The translations under genes were made by a program, and so were the position numbers. Below the pieces are notes generated by a model that saw only the letters and a program-made list of their open reading frames with translations, ran no database searches and was not told where the DNA came from. A stretch of 10,310 bases of DNA. Origin: an uncultured Oscillibacter sp. Its GTDB lineage: Bacteria; Bacillota; Clostridia; Oscillospirales; Oscillospiraceae. The stretch is taken from positions 1 through 10,310 of the forward strand of contig CALAAN010000084.1 in assembly GCA_937884915.1 (NCBI GenBank), given 5' to 3'. This document shows, piece by piece, positions 1 to 7,102 of this stretch; position 1 is the stretch's first letter; every line of letters begins with the position of its first letter.

Positions 1-143
1 TAGATGATGTCGTAGTTTTCCTTCGCCATACGGTGGAGGGCGGCTTTCGCCTGCTCGCCGTTTTCCGCGATGCAGGTGTCGAGCCCGAGGGCGCGGAAGC
101 CCAAAACGCTGTCGCGCCCGCCGATGACTCCGATCTTATTCAT
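1..143 (-). CDS. ntpG: V-type ATP synthase subunit F (central stalk), 3' end outside window
   Basis: Partial gene: the first 47 codons are present and the rest lies beyond the left edge. In V/A-type ATPases subunit F is a small (about 100 residue) Rossmann-like protein that binds the rotor shaft subunit D and helps link the catalytic head to the ion-translocating ring. The visible N-terminus reads MNKIGVIGGRDSVLGFRALG, which carries the family pattern of a short beta strand followed by G-x-x-D-S-V-L-G-F-x-A-L-G. ATG at 143-141 is preceded by GGGAGG at 156-151 with 7 bases between, so the start is secure. The gap to subunit C is 13 bp and holds this ribosome binding site. The name follows E. 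hirae, where ntpG encodes the F-type subunit; other schemes call it atpF. Confidence 0.9.
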   Translation of the reverse strand, partial: MNKIGVIGGRDSVLGFRALGLDTCIAENGEQAKAALHRMAKENYDII

Positions 144-156
144 GCTGCCGCCTCCC

Positions 157-1125
157 TTAGAGACAACTCATGCGCAGCCGCGCGCGGATGTCCTCTGCCG
201 CGATGCCCGCGATCTTGCCGGATAAAATGGTGCGCACAGCGGTGAACTCCGCTTCCTTCGCGCCAAGATAGCCCGCCACGACCTCGGGTCCGAACGGCGT
301 GCGCCGCGAGCGCTGCAAATAGGACATGAGCGCATCGTCGCACGCGCGCTCAAATTCCGTCAGGCTCCCGCCGCCGTCCAGCAGCTTTGCCGCGAGCTCA
401 CCCGCGCCGTCAAGCGGCGTACCGTGCGTAAGCGACGATAAATGATCGCCGCGCGCGCCTTTGAGCTGCCCCGCCGGAATGTGCCCGCCCGGCAGCATCG
501 CCGCCGCAAACACGTCATCCTCGCAGCCCATGCGCTGTGCGCGCACAAGCGTGCGCAGATTGATCGCGTCGATCTGGAGCGCGACGTAGTCCTTCAAAAA
601 TGCGCTGCCCGTCTCGTCTGCGAGCGCGCTCATCTCCTCATAGCAGGCTCGATCGAGCAGCAGCTCCGCCATGCGGACATCGCCGCTGTGGCCCGCTTCG
701 CTCGCGCGGCTCATCGCCGCGGAAACGGCGCTCGTCTCGCCGCGAAGCACTTCCTGCGCGTCGAAGCGGCCGCAGTCCATCGCAAGGCGCGAAACATCTT
801 CGCCGCCGCGCTTGCTCTTGAGCGCGAGCTTTGCGTTGTGATAGTCGTACTTGATCTGAAAGAGCTCGACGATGCGCTTGTCCGGCGCCAGCACGCTCAC
901 CTCGCGGTAGAGCTCCCTGCGCGCCTGCGAGAGCGCGTGCTCCACATTTTCGAGCGTGCAGCGCTCAAGCGGCGCGTAGCCGCATTCCAAAAGCGTCTTG
1001 TAGCTCTCGTCCGGCGTAGCGGCGTCGATCATCCGCTCGGCCATCGCCTGAGTCAGGAGCTTTGCCTCGCGCGCATGCAGCGCCGCGGAGACCGCTGCGT
1101 AGTCCGTATCCCGATACTGCTGCAT
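157..1125 (-). CDS. ntpC: V-type ATP synthase subunit C (central-stalk connector)
   Basis: 322 residues, in the usual range for the bacterial/archaeal subunit C (homologue of eukaryotic subunit d). This funnel-shaped, almost all-helical cytoplasmic protein sits on the K ring and receives the D/F shaft, so it passes rotation between head and membrane. Sequence support is an alanine-, leucine- and arginine-rich helical composition with no membrane segment, the typical opening MQQYRDTDYAAVSAALHARE, and the segment ELFQIKYDYHNAKLALKSK near residues 86-104, matching the family's conserved helix with the D-Y-x-N-x-K pattern. ATG at 1125 is preceded by AAGGAGGGG at 1139-1131, which overlaps the stop codon of the E gene. 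That 12 bp spacing suggests coupled translation. Assignment also rests on its position between E and F. Confidence 0.93.
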   Translation of the reverse strand: MQQYRDTDYAAVSAALHAREAKLLTQAMAERMIDAATPDESYKTLLECGYAPLERCTLENVEHALSQARRELYREVSVLAPDKRIVELFQIKYDYHNAKLALKSKRGGEDVSRLAMDCGRFDAQEVLRGETSAVSAAMSRASEAGHSGDVRMAELLLDRACYEEMSALADETGSAFLKDYVALQIDAINLRTLVRAQRMGCEDDVFAAAMLPGGHIPAGQLKGARGDHLSSLTHGTPLDGAGELAAKLLDGGGSLTEFERACDDALMSYLQRSRRTPFGPEVVAGYLGAKEAEFTAVRTILSGKIAGIAAEDIRARLRMSCL

Positions 1126-1137
1126 CCGATCCCCTCC

Positions 1138-1725
1138 TTATTCTGCGAAGAGGAGCTTTGCCGCGCCGCGCTCGGTCTTCTCGCGCGAGAGCGCGAGAAG
1201 CGTTTCAAACGAGCAGTTCACATCGCAGTCTTTACTTACGAGCACGAGGCCCGCGCGGATGTCCGCCGCCTCGCCCGCAAGCGTGTAATGCGCGTCCAGC
1301 TCCTTGTTCGCCCGCTCGACGAGCGTTTCGCCGATCTCATTGCGGTCCTTTGCGCTCAGGGCGATGGCCTCGTCACCTTTGCCGCCCGCTGCTTTCAGCA
1401 GACGCACCAGCAGCGAAAGATACTCCTCGCGCGGCATGGAGCAGAGGATCTCCAGCGCGCGGTCGTAAGTCTCGACGAGCACCTTCTGCTTGGCGCTGAG
1501 CGTCAGCTTGCGCGTCTCCATCTCCGCCGCAGAGCAGAGGCGCTCATAGCGCTCCTGCGCGGCAAGATGCGCGCGCTCGTCCGCCGTCTCGCGCTCTTTT
1601 TCCGCGCGCGCGGCGCTCTCTTCGCGGATGCGCCGGAGCTCCTGCTCCGTCTGCGCGTTCAGCTCGCTGAGCGAGCGCACCGCGTCCTCTTTCATGCGCG
1701 CGGTGATCTTTTCCATTCCGTTCAT
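1138..1725 (-). CDS. ntpE: V-type ATP synthase subunit E (peripheral stalk)
   Basis: 195 residues from ATG 1725. Subunit E pairs with the small stalk subunit (here NtpF) to form the peripheral stalks that hold the A3B3 head still against the rotor. Roughly residues 1-95 are highly charged, with Glu/Arg/Ala heptad-like spacing, as expected of the long stalk coiled coil. The remainder forms the globular domain that caps the head; it includes a GLVLVSKDCDVNCSFETLL stretch typical of the C-terminal part of the family. The open frame extends upstream to 1824, but that part is the subunit K gene read in another frame. A modest AAAGGCGG about 9 bases before ATG 1725 supports this start; a second in-frame ATG at 1716 is possible. 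Gap to the K gene is 26 bp. Confidence 0.92.
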   Translation of the reverse strand: MNGMEKITARMKEDAVRSLSELNAQTEQELRRIREESAARAEKERETADERAHLAAQERYERLCSAAEMETRKLTLSAKQKVLVETYDRALEILCSMPREEYLSLLVRLLKAAGGKGDEAIALSAKDRNEIGETLVERANKELDAHYTLAGEAADIRAGLVLVSKDCDVNCSFETLLALSREKTERGAAKLLFAE

Positions 1726-1751
1726 TGCGTTTCCGCCTTTCCGTGGGCGCT

Positions 1752-2237
1752 TTAGCCGATGTTGAGCAGCATCATGATCGACGCCAGCAGCGAAAGGATC
1801 GCGTAGAACTCGACCACGATGCACAGCACCATGCCCTTTGACCAGTGCTCAGGCTGGCGCGCCAGAATGTTGATCGATCCCGCGGCGACGCGGCCCTGTG
1901 CGACTGCCGAGATGCCGCCGCCGATGGCGATGGGCATGCAGGCCGCGAAGTAACGAAGGCCCTCCTGTAGCGACATGTCGACATACGTGCCGTTCAGCAC
2001 GCCCATGCGCATCAGGCAGAGGAAGCCGATGACCAGGCCGTACAGGCCCTGCGTGCCGGGGATGACCTGCAAAATCATCACCTTACCGAATTTGCTCGGG
2101 TCCTCGCATAGAAGTCCCGTGCCGGCCTCGCCGGCAAGACCCGTGCCGCGTGCGCTGCCCGCGCCCGCGAGGCAAACAGCAAGACCCGCGCCCAGCATAC
2201 CGATGGCGCCGCCCGTCGTCAATTCAAAGATACCCAT
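1752..2237 (-). CDS. ntpK: V-type ATP synthase subunit K (c-ring proteolipid)
   Basis: 161 residues forming two tandem helical hairpins, so four membrane helices at roughly residues 11-34, 52-78, 97-122 and 134-158. This is the double-hairpin proteolipid that assembles into the rotating ion-carrying ring. Glu143, in the VVEFYAIL segment of helix 4, is the ion-carrying carboxylate. The equivalent position in helix 2 is Gln63, so there is one carboxylate per double hairpin, as in V-type rings. IPGTQG (59-64) and AQG (113-115) supply Thr62, Gln63 and Gln114, equivalent to the sodium ligands known in E. hirae NtpK. ATG at 2237 follows AGGAGG (2250-2245) with 7 bases between. This is the strongest ribosome binding site in the operon, after a 39-bp spacer, which fits the high copy number needed for the ring. 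Confidence 0.96.
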   Translation of the reverse strand: MGIFELTTGGAIGMLGAGLAVCLAGAGSARGTGLAGEAGTGLLCEDPSKFGKVMILQVIPGTQGLYGLVIGFLCLMRMGVLNGTYVDMSLQEGLRYFAACMPIAIGGGISAVAQGRVAAGSINILARQPEHWSKGMVLCIVVEFYAILSLLASIMMLLNIG

Positions 2238-2276
2238 GTTTTATCCTCCTTACGGTTTTTCCGTTTTTTCTGCAAT

Positions 2277-4199
2277 TTACTGTAAATCGACATATTCCGT
2301 GTCCAGCGTCATGGGGCGGAAAGGCTTTCCGCCGTCGACGTAGAACTTGTTGAAAAATTCCAGGCACTGCAATCTCAGATCGTGCACGTAGCAGCCGAGG
2401 AGATTGAGCCCGAAGTTCATCGCGTTGCCGAGCATCGAGATGATGACGAACGCGATCACGTTCCCCGGCATCGCCGCGAGCATGTTGAACACCTGCGCGA
2501 TCACGCTGCCCGCGAGCATCAGCGCCATCAGTCGCGTGTAGGACAAAATGTCGCCGAAATAGCCCGTCACATGGTTATAGAGCGAGCCGAACACGCCTGT
2601 GAGCTTGCCCCAGCCCTTGCCCTGCACGATGGGCCCGAGCAGCACCAGCGTACATCCGGCGTACAGCACCACCGCGCCATTGCCGAGCGCTAAAAGCGCG
2701 ATGCCGACAAACACGATCCACCACGTGATCTCCTCGAAAAAGGCGTCGAGGAACTTTTTCCGCTTGCACTTTTCGATCAAACTGATGGCCATGCCGGTGA
2801 TGATCTGCACCATGCCGAGCGCCATCGAGCCGATCAAGATCATCGTCAGATCGTCGAGCGGGTCGAAGAGCTTCGGCAGCGCGAAGACCGTGCCGGGGCT
2901 GACGATGGCAACAAGCTGCGTGAGAAAGTCGCCGAAAAATCCGCCCGTCAGCGCGCCCATGATGAACGTGCTGATGCCGCAGAGGCCGAGCAGGCTGAAC
3001 AGCTCGCCGCTCGTGCCCTTGGGCCGGTACTTTTTGCTGATGATGACCGAGGCGATCATCATCAAGAGGCCATAGCCCATATCCGCCATCATGATGCCGT
3101 AGAACAAAATGAAAAACGGCGCCATCAGCGGGTTCGGGTCGAGCGTGCCGTAGGCTGGGAGCGAATACATCTCCGTGACCATATTGAGCGGCCGCGTCAG
3201 CTTGTTATTCTTGAGCTGCACCGGTACCTGCGGGTACTCGTCCTCCGTCGGCTCACGCGTTTCGATCGCGCAGGTAAACGGCTCAAGCGTTTTTTCGAGA
3301 TCTGCGCAGCGGTCGGCGGGCAGCCAGCCTTCCAATAAGAAGACCTTGTCCGTGCCAAGAAGTCTGCTTTTCCCCTCTTCACGCCGCAGTGCGATGGCCG
3401 CGCGGTCGCTCGCTTCCAAAAGCGCCTCCCGCTTGCCGCCAAGGCCCGCGATGCGCTGCTCGATCTCCTGCCGCTCTTTTTCGAGCGCGGCAAGATTTTC
3501 TTTGAGCACTTTGTCGTTTTCCTTCGCCGTACCGGTCATGCCGCGAAAGCTCACGGTGGAAAAGCCGAGGTCGCGCAGCGCGCTCAGCGCCCGCTCCTTC
3601 ACGCTTCCGTGGCATATCACGAGAAGATAGCGCAGCGACTTATCGCTCGAGGCCTGCTGCCAGGCGAGAAGCCCGTCCAGCGAATCGGCCAGCGCTTTGA
3701 GCGCATCGTCCGTCACATTCAGGCCCACCGTGCCGAAAAACATCGAGAGCGCACCGTCCGCGCCGCCGAGCGGCGCGTCGACCGTCAGCCATGGGGCGAG
3801 GGAAGCTCGCAGCGTCTCATTCTTTGTGCGCTCGCTCTCGATCTCGCCGAGGCGGCGCGTGTCCCGATTGATCGTCTCCGCCGCGGTGCGGGCATTTTCC
3901 TCGCTCTCGGCGCTGAAAAACGCCGCGCGGGAAACGCCCCGCCGCTTGCGAAACATTCCTTTTTTCTCCGGCGCGAAGCGGTCGAGCGAGACAAGCGCCG
4001 TGCGGTACGCACGAGACGCCTCCTGCGCACCCATCAGCGCCTTGTCGTCGGGCTTAGCAAAGCCTGACTTCAGCGCCTCTTCGCTGCCGTCGATACTTGA
4101 GATCTCCACGCACTCCATGTTCTGCATGGCCTTGAGCAGCGCCTCGCGCTCGCTCTCCATGCCGAGGAGGCGGAGATGCTTCATTGCTACGATTGCCAT
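2277..4199 (-). CDS. ntpI: V-type ATP synthase subunit I (membrane stator)
   Basis: 640 residues, normal for bacterial subunit I (homologue of eukaryotic subunit a). The N-terminal half (about 1-335) is a soluble arm with long charged helices that binds the peripheral stalks. The C-terminal half (about 355-620) holds around eight membrane helices and the two ion half-channels. ILSYTRLMALMLAG contains Arg556, at the place of the conserved arginine that faces the ring glutamate. The C-terminus has the family ending LQCLEFFNKFY followed by GGKPFRPM. The start is ATG 4199 (MAIVAMKHLRLLGM), inside the end of ntpF with a 13-base overlap, indicating translational coupling; only a weak GAGG lies 14 bases upstream. 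The frame stays open to 4229, but that extension is the ntpF gene out of frame. Confidence 0.95.
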   Translation of the reverse strand: MAIVAMKHLRLLGMESEREALLKAMQNMECVEISSIDGSEEALKSGFAKPDDKALMGAQEASRAYRTALVSLDRFAPEKKGMFRKRRGVSRAAFFSAESEENARTAAETINRDTRRLGEIESERTKNETLRASLAPWLTVDAPLGGADGALSMFFGTVGLNVTDDALKALADSLDGLLAWQQASSDKSLRYLLVICHGSVKERALSALRDLGFSTVSFRGMTGTAKENDKVLKENLAALEKERQEIEQRIAGLGGKREALLEASDRAAIALRREEGKSRLLGTDKVFLLEGWLPADRCADLEKTLEPFTCAIETREPTEDEYPQVPVQLKNNKLTRPLNMVTEMYSLPAYGTLDPNPLMAPFFILFYGIMMADMGYGLLMMIASVIISKKYRPKGTSGELFSLLGLCGISTFIMGALTGGFFGDFLTQLVAIVSPGTVFALPKLFDPLDDLTMILIGSMALGMVQIITGMAISLIEKCKRKKFLDAFFEEITWWIVFVGIALLALGNGAVVLYAGCTLVLLGPIVQGKGWGKLTGVFGSLYNHVTGYFGDILSYTRLMALMLAGSVIAQVFNMLAAMPGNVIAFVIISMLGNAMNFGLNLLGCYVHDLRLQCLEFFNKFYVDGGKPFRPMTLDTEYVDLQ

Positions 4200-4513
4200 T
4201 TGTCGTTCACAACCTCTTCCGCGATCCACTGCGCCGCACGCTCAAGGTTTGCGCGCGCCGCGCTCTGCATCCTCTCGCATTCCGTGCGCGCCTTGGCGAG
4301 GATCTTTTCTGTCTCCTCACTGGCGCGCTGCTCAGCCTCTGCCATCAGCTGCCGCGCCTCCACGTCGGCGTTGCGGCGGCTGTCCTCGATCTCTCGGGCA
4401 GCGGCGCGCTGCTCAACGGCGATGCGGCGCTTGGCGTCCGCCTGTGCGGCGGCATACTGTGCTGCAAGCTCTTTTTCCAGCTCCTGCACCTGCTGTAATT
4501 CTTCCATTGCCAT
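4187..4513 (-). CDS. ntpF: V-type ATP synthase peripheral-stalk small subunit (G/H-like, NtpF)
   Basis: 108 residues from ATG 4513, first gene of the ATPase operon. It is almost entirely a charged Ala/Glu/Arg/Gln helix with coiled-coil character (for example EARQLMAEAEQRASEETEKI) and no membrane segment. This fits the small stalk subunit that wraps around subunit E. Sequence alone identifies such coiled coils poorly; identity comes mainly from length and position before subunit I, the same order as E. hirae ntpF-I-K-E-C-G. The frame reaches GTG 4525, but that GTG is part of the AAGAGGTG ribosome binding site centred near 4527, so ATG 4513 (or ATG 4507) is preferred. The 3' end overlaps ntpI by 13 bases. 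Confidence 0.85.
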   Translation of the reverse strand: MAMEELQQVQELEKELAAQYAAAQADAKRRIAVEQRAAAREIEDSRRNADVEARQLMAEAEQRASEETEKILAKARTECERMQSAARANLERAAQWIAEEVVNDKWQS

Positions 4514-4573
4514 GTTGTTGTTCACCTCTTTTAGCGCTGCGGCGAGAGAAAGCTCTCCCGCTCAGCTTTTCAT

Positions 4574-4602
4574 ATTATAGATTGTTTCAATAAATAAATC
4601 AA
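4574..4602 (-). promoter_or_regulatory. Sigma-A type promoter of the V-ATPase operon
   Basis: Reading the minus strand, TTGATT (4602-4597) and a perfect TATAAT (4579-4574) are separated by 17 bases. Transcription would begin near 4567, giving a leader of about 50 bases before ntpF. The leader contains GGGAGAG facing CTCTCGCC, a possible small imperfect hairpin just upstream of the ribosome binding site. The region is sharply AT-rich compared with the flanking genes. Predicted from consensus only. Confidence 0.75.
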
Positions 4603-4807
4603 TATTTATTTTTCAAATATGTCATGCAATTTAGCGATCAATTTTGTGCATTTCTCTTTACAGTTTTTTATAGCACATTTCCCCGCCTGATTCCATGGAC
4701 ACTCGCTATCTTTTGTACAGGAATACGCAGCTTTTACCGTTTGTTCACTTATTGGTATTCTGCCCGCTTTTGCCCAAGCAACGCGCGTGATCTTTCATTT
4801 TTGCAGA

Positions 4808-4847
4808 CAAAAAGCAGAGGGACGGGATCTCCCCCGTCTCCCCTGCT
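4808..4847 (-). terminator. Rho-independent terminator after the purB-yoaK unit
   Basis: On the minus strand, AGCAGGGGAGACGGG (from 4847) can pair with CCCGTCCCTCTGCT, with one small bulge or mismatch region and a short GGAGAT loop. It is followed directly by TTTTTG. It begins 9 bases after the stop codon of the YoaK-like gene. A strong stem plus a uridine run is the standard intrinsic terminator form. Confidence 0.85.
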
Positions 4848-4856
4848 TCGAATCCA

Positions 4857-5543
4857 CTATGCTTTTTCCACATCTTCGCGCACGAACATCATCAGGAAGC
4901 TGACCGTCAGCAGAATGCACGAGACCCAGATGCCTCTTTCGCCAAACTGCTTTGTCAGCACGCTGCCAAAGCCTGCGCCGACGGCGAACACGCCGATCAC
5001 GGCAAAATAGGTCATCGACTTCTGCAAAATCTTCTTGTCGTGCGTGTGGAAATAGGCGCACAGCGCGTCCGTGCCGCTGCGCATATTGCCGATGCACATC
5101 GTGCTCGCGTACGCGTGGCCGCGTACCTTGCGAAACGTCTGCACCTGCATCGCGCAGACGAACGAGACAAGCGCGTTGGCAAAGGTATTGACCTCCTGCG
5201 GCAGGAAACCGACACAGAACAGCAGAATAATCTCCGCCAGAATGATGATCTGCCGCCAGTGCACCTTTTCCATGCTCTTGCAGCGGCGGTGGACGCACTC
5301 GGCGACAAAAATACCCGCCATGAACGAGATCACCGGCACAAAATAGCGGAAAACGCCCGCCCAGTCGCCTTCAAAAAGGTGCGTGCTCATCAGCACGATA
5401 TTGCCCGTCTGCGCGTTGGCGAACACGTTGTCGCGGCAGCAATATGTGTAAGCGTCCTGCAAACCGCCGGACAGAATGATAAACAGTGCCGTCGAAAACG
5501 AGTCGGACATCTGTCCATGCGTTTTTGTCGTAAGGCGTTTCAT
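4857..5543 (-). CDS. YoaK family (DUF1275) membrane protein of unknown function
   Basis: 228 residues, the usual length for the DUF1275/YoaK family. The diagnostic signature is GGLQDAYTY followed by VFANAQTGNIV (residues 26-50). A second, weaker copy, CIGNMRSGTDALCAYF (150 onward), suggests an internally duplicated fold. About six hydrophobic segments are visible (roughly 16-33, 65-83, 98-114, 120-136, 181-200, 207-223), so it is an integral membrane protein. The family has no established biochemical role and I do not infer one. ATG 5543 follows AGGGAAG with about 8 bases between; an open extension to 5606 is purB in another frame. It lies 28 bp after purB and is probably co-transcribed, with its own terminator after it. 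No functional link to purine synthesis is evident. Confidence 0.92.
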   Translation of the reverse strand: MKRLTTKTHGQMSDSFSTALFIILSGGLQDAYTYCCRDNVFANAQTGNIVLMSTHLFEGDWAGVFRYFVPVISFMAGIFVAECVHRRCKSMEKVHWRQIIILAEIILLFCVGFLPQEVNTFANALVSFVCAMQVQTFRKVRGHAYASTMCIGNMRSGTDALCAYFHTHDKKILQKSMTYFAVIGVFAVGAGFGSVLTKQFGERGIWVSCILLTVSFLMMFVREDVEKA

Positions 5544-5571
5544 CTCATCATCTTCCCTGTTTTTTGATTTC

Positions 5572-6990
5572 TTACAGATCGATCGCGCCGTCCTCCGCGG
5601 CGGCATCTTTCAAAAGAGGCGCGCACTCGTCGAGGAAGCGCAGCACCTGTTGCTCGCAGCGGCCAATGTAGAGCCTGGGCTCCATAACCTGATCGAGCTC
5701 CTCGCGCGTCATGCCGAACGCCGGATCGCCCGCGAGGCGGTCTAAGAGGTCGCACGGCTCGCCCTCTTTCATGCGGGCGGTCGCGGCCATGGAGTGCTGG
5801 CGGATCTTTTCGTGCAGCTCCTGACGGTTGCCGCCGCGCTTGACGGCCTCCATCATGATATTCTCAGTCGCAAGGAACGGCAGATACTCGCGCAGCGTGC
5901 GCTCGACGATCTTTTCGTTCACGTGCAGGCCGTTCGTCACGCTCTGGCACAGGCGCAGCACCGCGTCGGCGCAGAGAAAGCCCTCCGGCAGCGAGATGCG
6001 GCGGTTGGCCGAGTCGTCGAGCGTGCGCTCGAGCCACTGGGTCGAGGCCGTCATCGGCGCGTTGGCCGCGTCGGCCATCAGGTAGCGGCTGAGCGAGCAG
6101 ATGCGCTCGGAGCGCATGGGGTTGCGCTTATAGGGCATCGCGGATGAGCCGATCTGGTTCTTTTCAAACGGCTCCTCGACCTGACGATCGTGCTGGAGCA
6201 GACGGATGTCGTTCGCCATGCGATACGCGCTCTGCGCAATGGATGAGAGCACGTTCAGAATGCGGCTGTCCGCCTTTCTCGGATAGGTCTGACCGCTGAC
6301 GGAGAAGCACTTTTCAAAGCCGAACTCGGAAGCGATGCGGCGGTTCATCTCATCGACCTTGTCGCCGTCGCCCTCGAAGAGGTCAACAAAGCTCGCCTCC
6401 GTGCCGGTCGTGCCGCGGCAGCCGAGGAAGCGCATCGAGCCGATGACGAAGTCGAGCTCTTCGAGGTCCGAGCGGAAGTCCTGCATCCACAGCGTCGCGC
6501 GCTTGCCGATCGTCACGGGCTGCGCGGGCTGATAGTGCGTGTAGCCGAGCGTCGGCGTTGCGGCGTATTCACGGGCAAAGGCCGCAAGGTTCACCATCAC
6601 GCTGAGAAGCTGTGTGCGCAGGTACTTGAGGCCGTCGCGATAGAGCACCAGATCGGCGTTGTCCGTCACATAGCAGCTCGTCGCGCCGAGGTGGATGATG
6701 CCGGCGGCGGAGGGGGCCGCCTTACCGTAGGCGTACACATGCGCCATCACGTCGTGGCGCACCTCATGCTCGCGCTTTTCGGCGACCTCGTAGTCGATGT
6801 CGATGATGTGCGCGGCGAGCTCGTCGACCTGCTCCTGCGTGATGGGCAGGCCCAGCTCATGCTCGGCGCGGGCAAGCGCCACCCACAGTCTGCGCCACGT
6901 CCGGAAGCGCATATCAGGGGAAAAGAGGTGCAGCATGTATTCGGACGCATAGCGGGACGAAAGCGGGGACTCGTAAATATCCTTGCGCAT
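5572..6990 (-). CDS. purB: Adenylosuccinate lyase
   Basis: 472 residues, full length. PurB removes fumarate from SAICAR (step in IMP synthesis) and from adenylosuccinate (last step to AMP). It is a cytoplasmic, normally tetrameric member of the fumarase/aspartase superfamily. Visible motifs in order are RHDVMAHVYAYG (His79), IIHLGATSCYVTDN (His100, Thr104, Ser105), THYQPAQPVTIGKRA (His152, the expected general acid) and the flexible signature loop IGSSAMPYKRNPMRSE, with the catalytic serine in Ser282-Ser283. The N-terminus MRKDIYESPLSSRYAS resembles the clostridial subfamily. ATG 6990 follows AAGGAG (7002-6997) with 6-7 bases between. It has its own promoter just after the purA terminator, so it is transcribed separately from purA. 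Confidence 0.97.
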   Translation of the reverse strand: MRKDIYESPLSSRYASEYMLHLFSPDMRFRTWRRLWVALARAEHELGLPITQEQVDELAAHIIDIDYEVAEKREHEVRHDVMAHVYAYGKAAPSAAGIIHLGATSCYVTDNADLVLYRDGLKYLRTQLLSVMVNLAAFAREYAATPTLGYTHYQPAQPVTIGKRATLWMQDFRSDLEELDFVIGSMRFLGCRGTTGTEASFVDLFEGDGDKVDEMNRRIASEFGFEKCFSVSGQTYPRKADSRILNVLSSIAQSAYRMANDIRLLQHDRQVEEPFEKNQIGSSAMPYKRNPMRSERICSLSRYLMADAANAPMTASTQWLERTLDDSANRRISLPEGFLCADAVLRLCQSVTNGLHVNEKIVERTLREYLPFLATENIMMEAVKRGGNRQELHEKIRQHSMAATARMKEGEPCDLLDRLAGDPAFGMTREELDQVMEPRLYIGRCEQQVLRFLDECAPLLKDAAAEDGAIDL

Positions 6991-7027
6991 AGGGTTCTCC
7001 TTTTCTTTCTCAGCGGTTGCTGTTCAT

Positions 7028-7056
7028 ATTTTATATAGAATGAGGCAAAGTTGCAA
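7028..7056 (-). promoter_or_regulatory. Predicted purB promoter
   Basis: On the minus strand, TTGCAA (7056-7051) and TAAAAT (7033-7028) are 17 bases apart, and transcription would start near 7021, about 30 bases before the purB start. It begins 4 bases beyond the stem of the purA terminator, so purB can be expressed independently. I found no clear PurR box or purine riboswitch in this short leader. Confidence 0.6.
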
Positions 7057-7060
7057 CAGA

Positions 7061-7096
7061 AAAGTAAAGAGGGGGCCTTCGTCCCCTCTTTACTTT
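7061..7096 (-). terminator. Rho-independent terminator after purA
   Basis: A perfect 14-bp inverted repeat: AAAGTAAAGAGGGG at 7061-7074 matches CCCCTCTTTACTTT at 7083-7096, with an 8-base loop. It starts 6 bases after the purA stop codon. On the minus strand the stem ends in ACTTTTCTGTT, so the uridine-rich tail partly overlaps the stem. The near-symmetric structure might also work from the other strand, though no plus-strand gene runs into it here. Confidence 0.85.
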
Positions 7097-7102
7097 GGTA
7101 TC

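Larger units (their letters stand above)
4514..4856. other. AT-rich intergenic region between yoaK and the V-ATPase operon
   Basis: This 343-bp gap holds, from right to left, the terminator after the YoaK-like gene (4808-4847), about 200 bp without a recognisable gene, the ATPase promoter (4574-4602) and the ntpF leader. A minus-strand frame from 4794 to the TAA at 4606 stays open for 62 codons and would encode a Cys/Lys-rich peptide, but it has no usual start codon (see findings). A plus-strand frame starting at 4624 has no ribosome binding site and runs into the antisense of yoaK, so it is not called. I see no RNA gene or mobile element. Confidence 0.7.

Noticed and set aside
442..1755. Long plus-strand open frame (437 codons) antisense to the ATPase C and E genes
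   Set aside because: Its peptide is Arg/Ala/His-rich low-complexity of the kind produced by the opposite strand of GC-rich genes, and the minus strand encodes two clearly recognised subunits here.
4523..4525. GTG as an alternative start of ntpF
   Set aside because: The GTG is part of the AAGAGGTG ribosome binding site that serves ATG 4513, and it has no good site of its own.
4624..5010. Plus-strand open frame of 128 codons in the gap before yoaK
   Set aside because: No ribosome binding site, first half in AT-rich intergenic DNA and second half antisense to the DUF1275 gene and its terminator.
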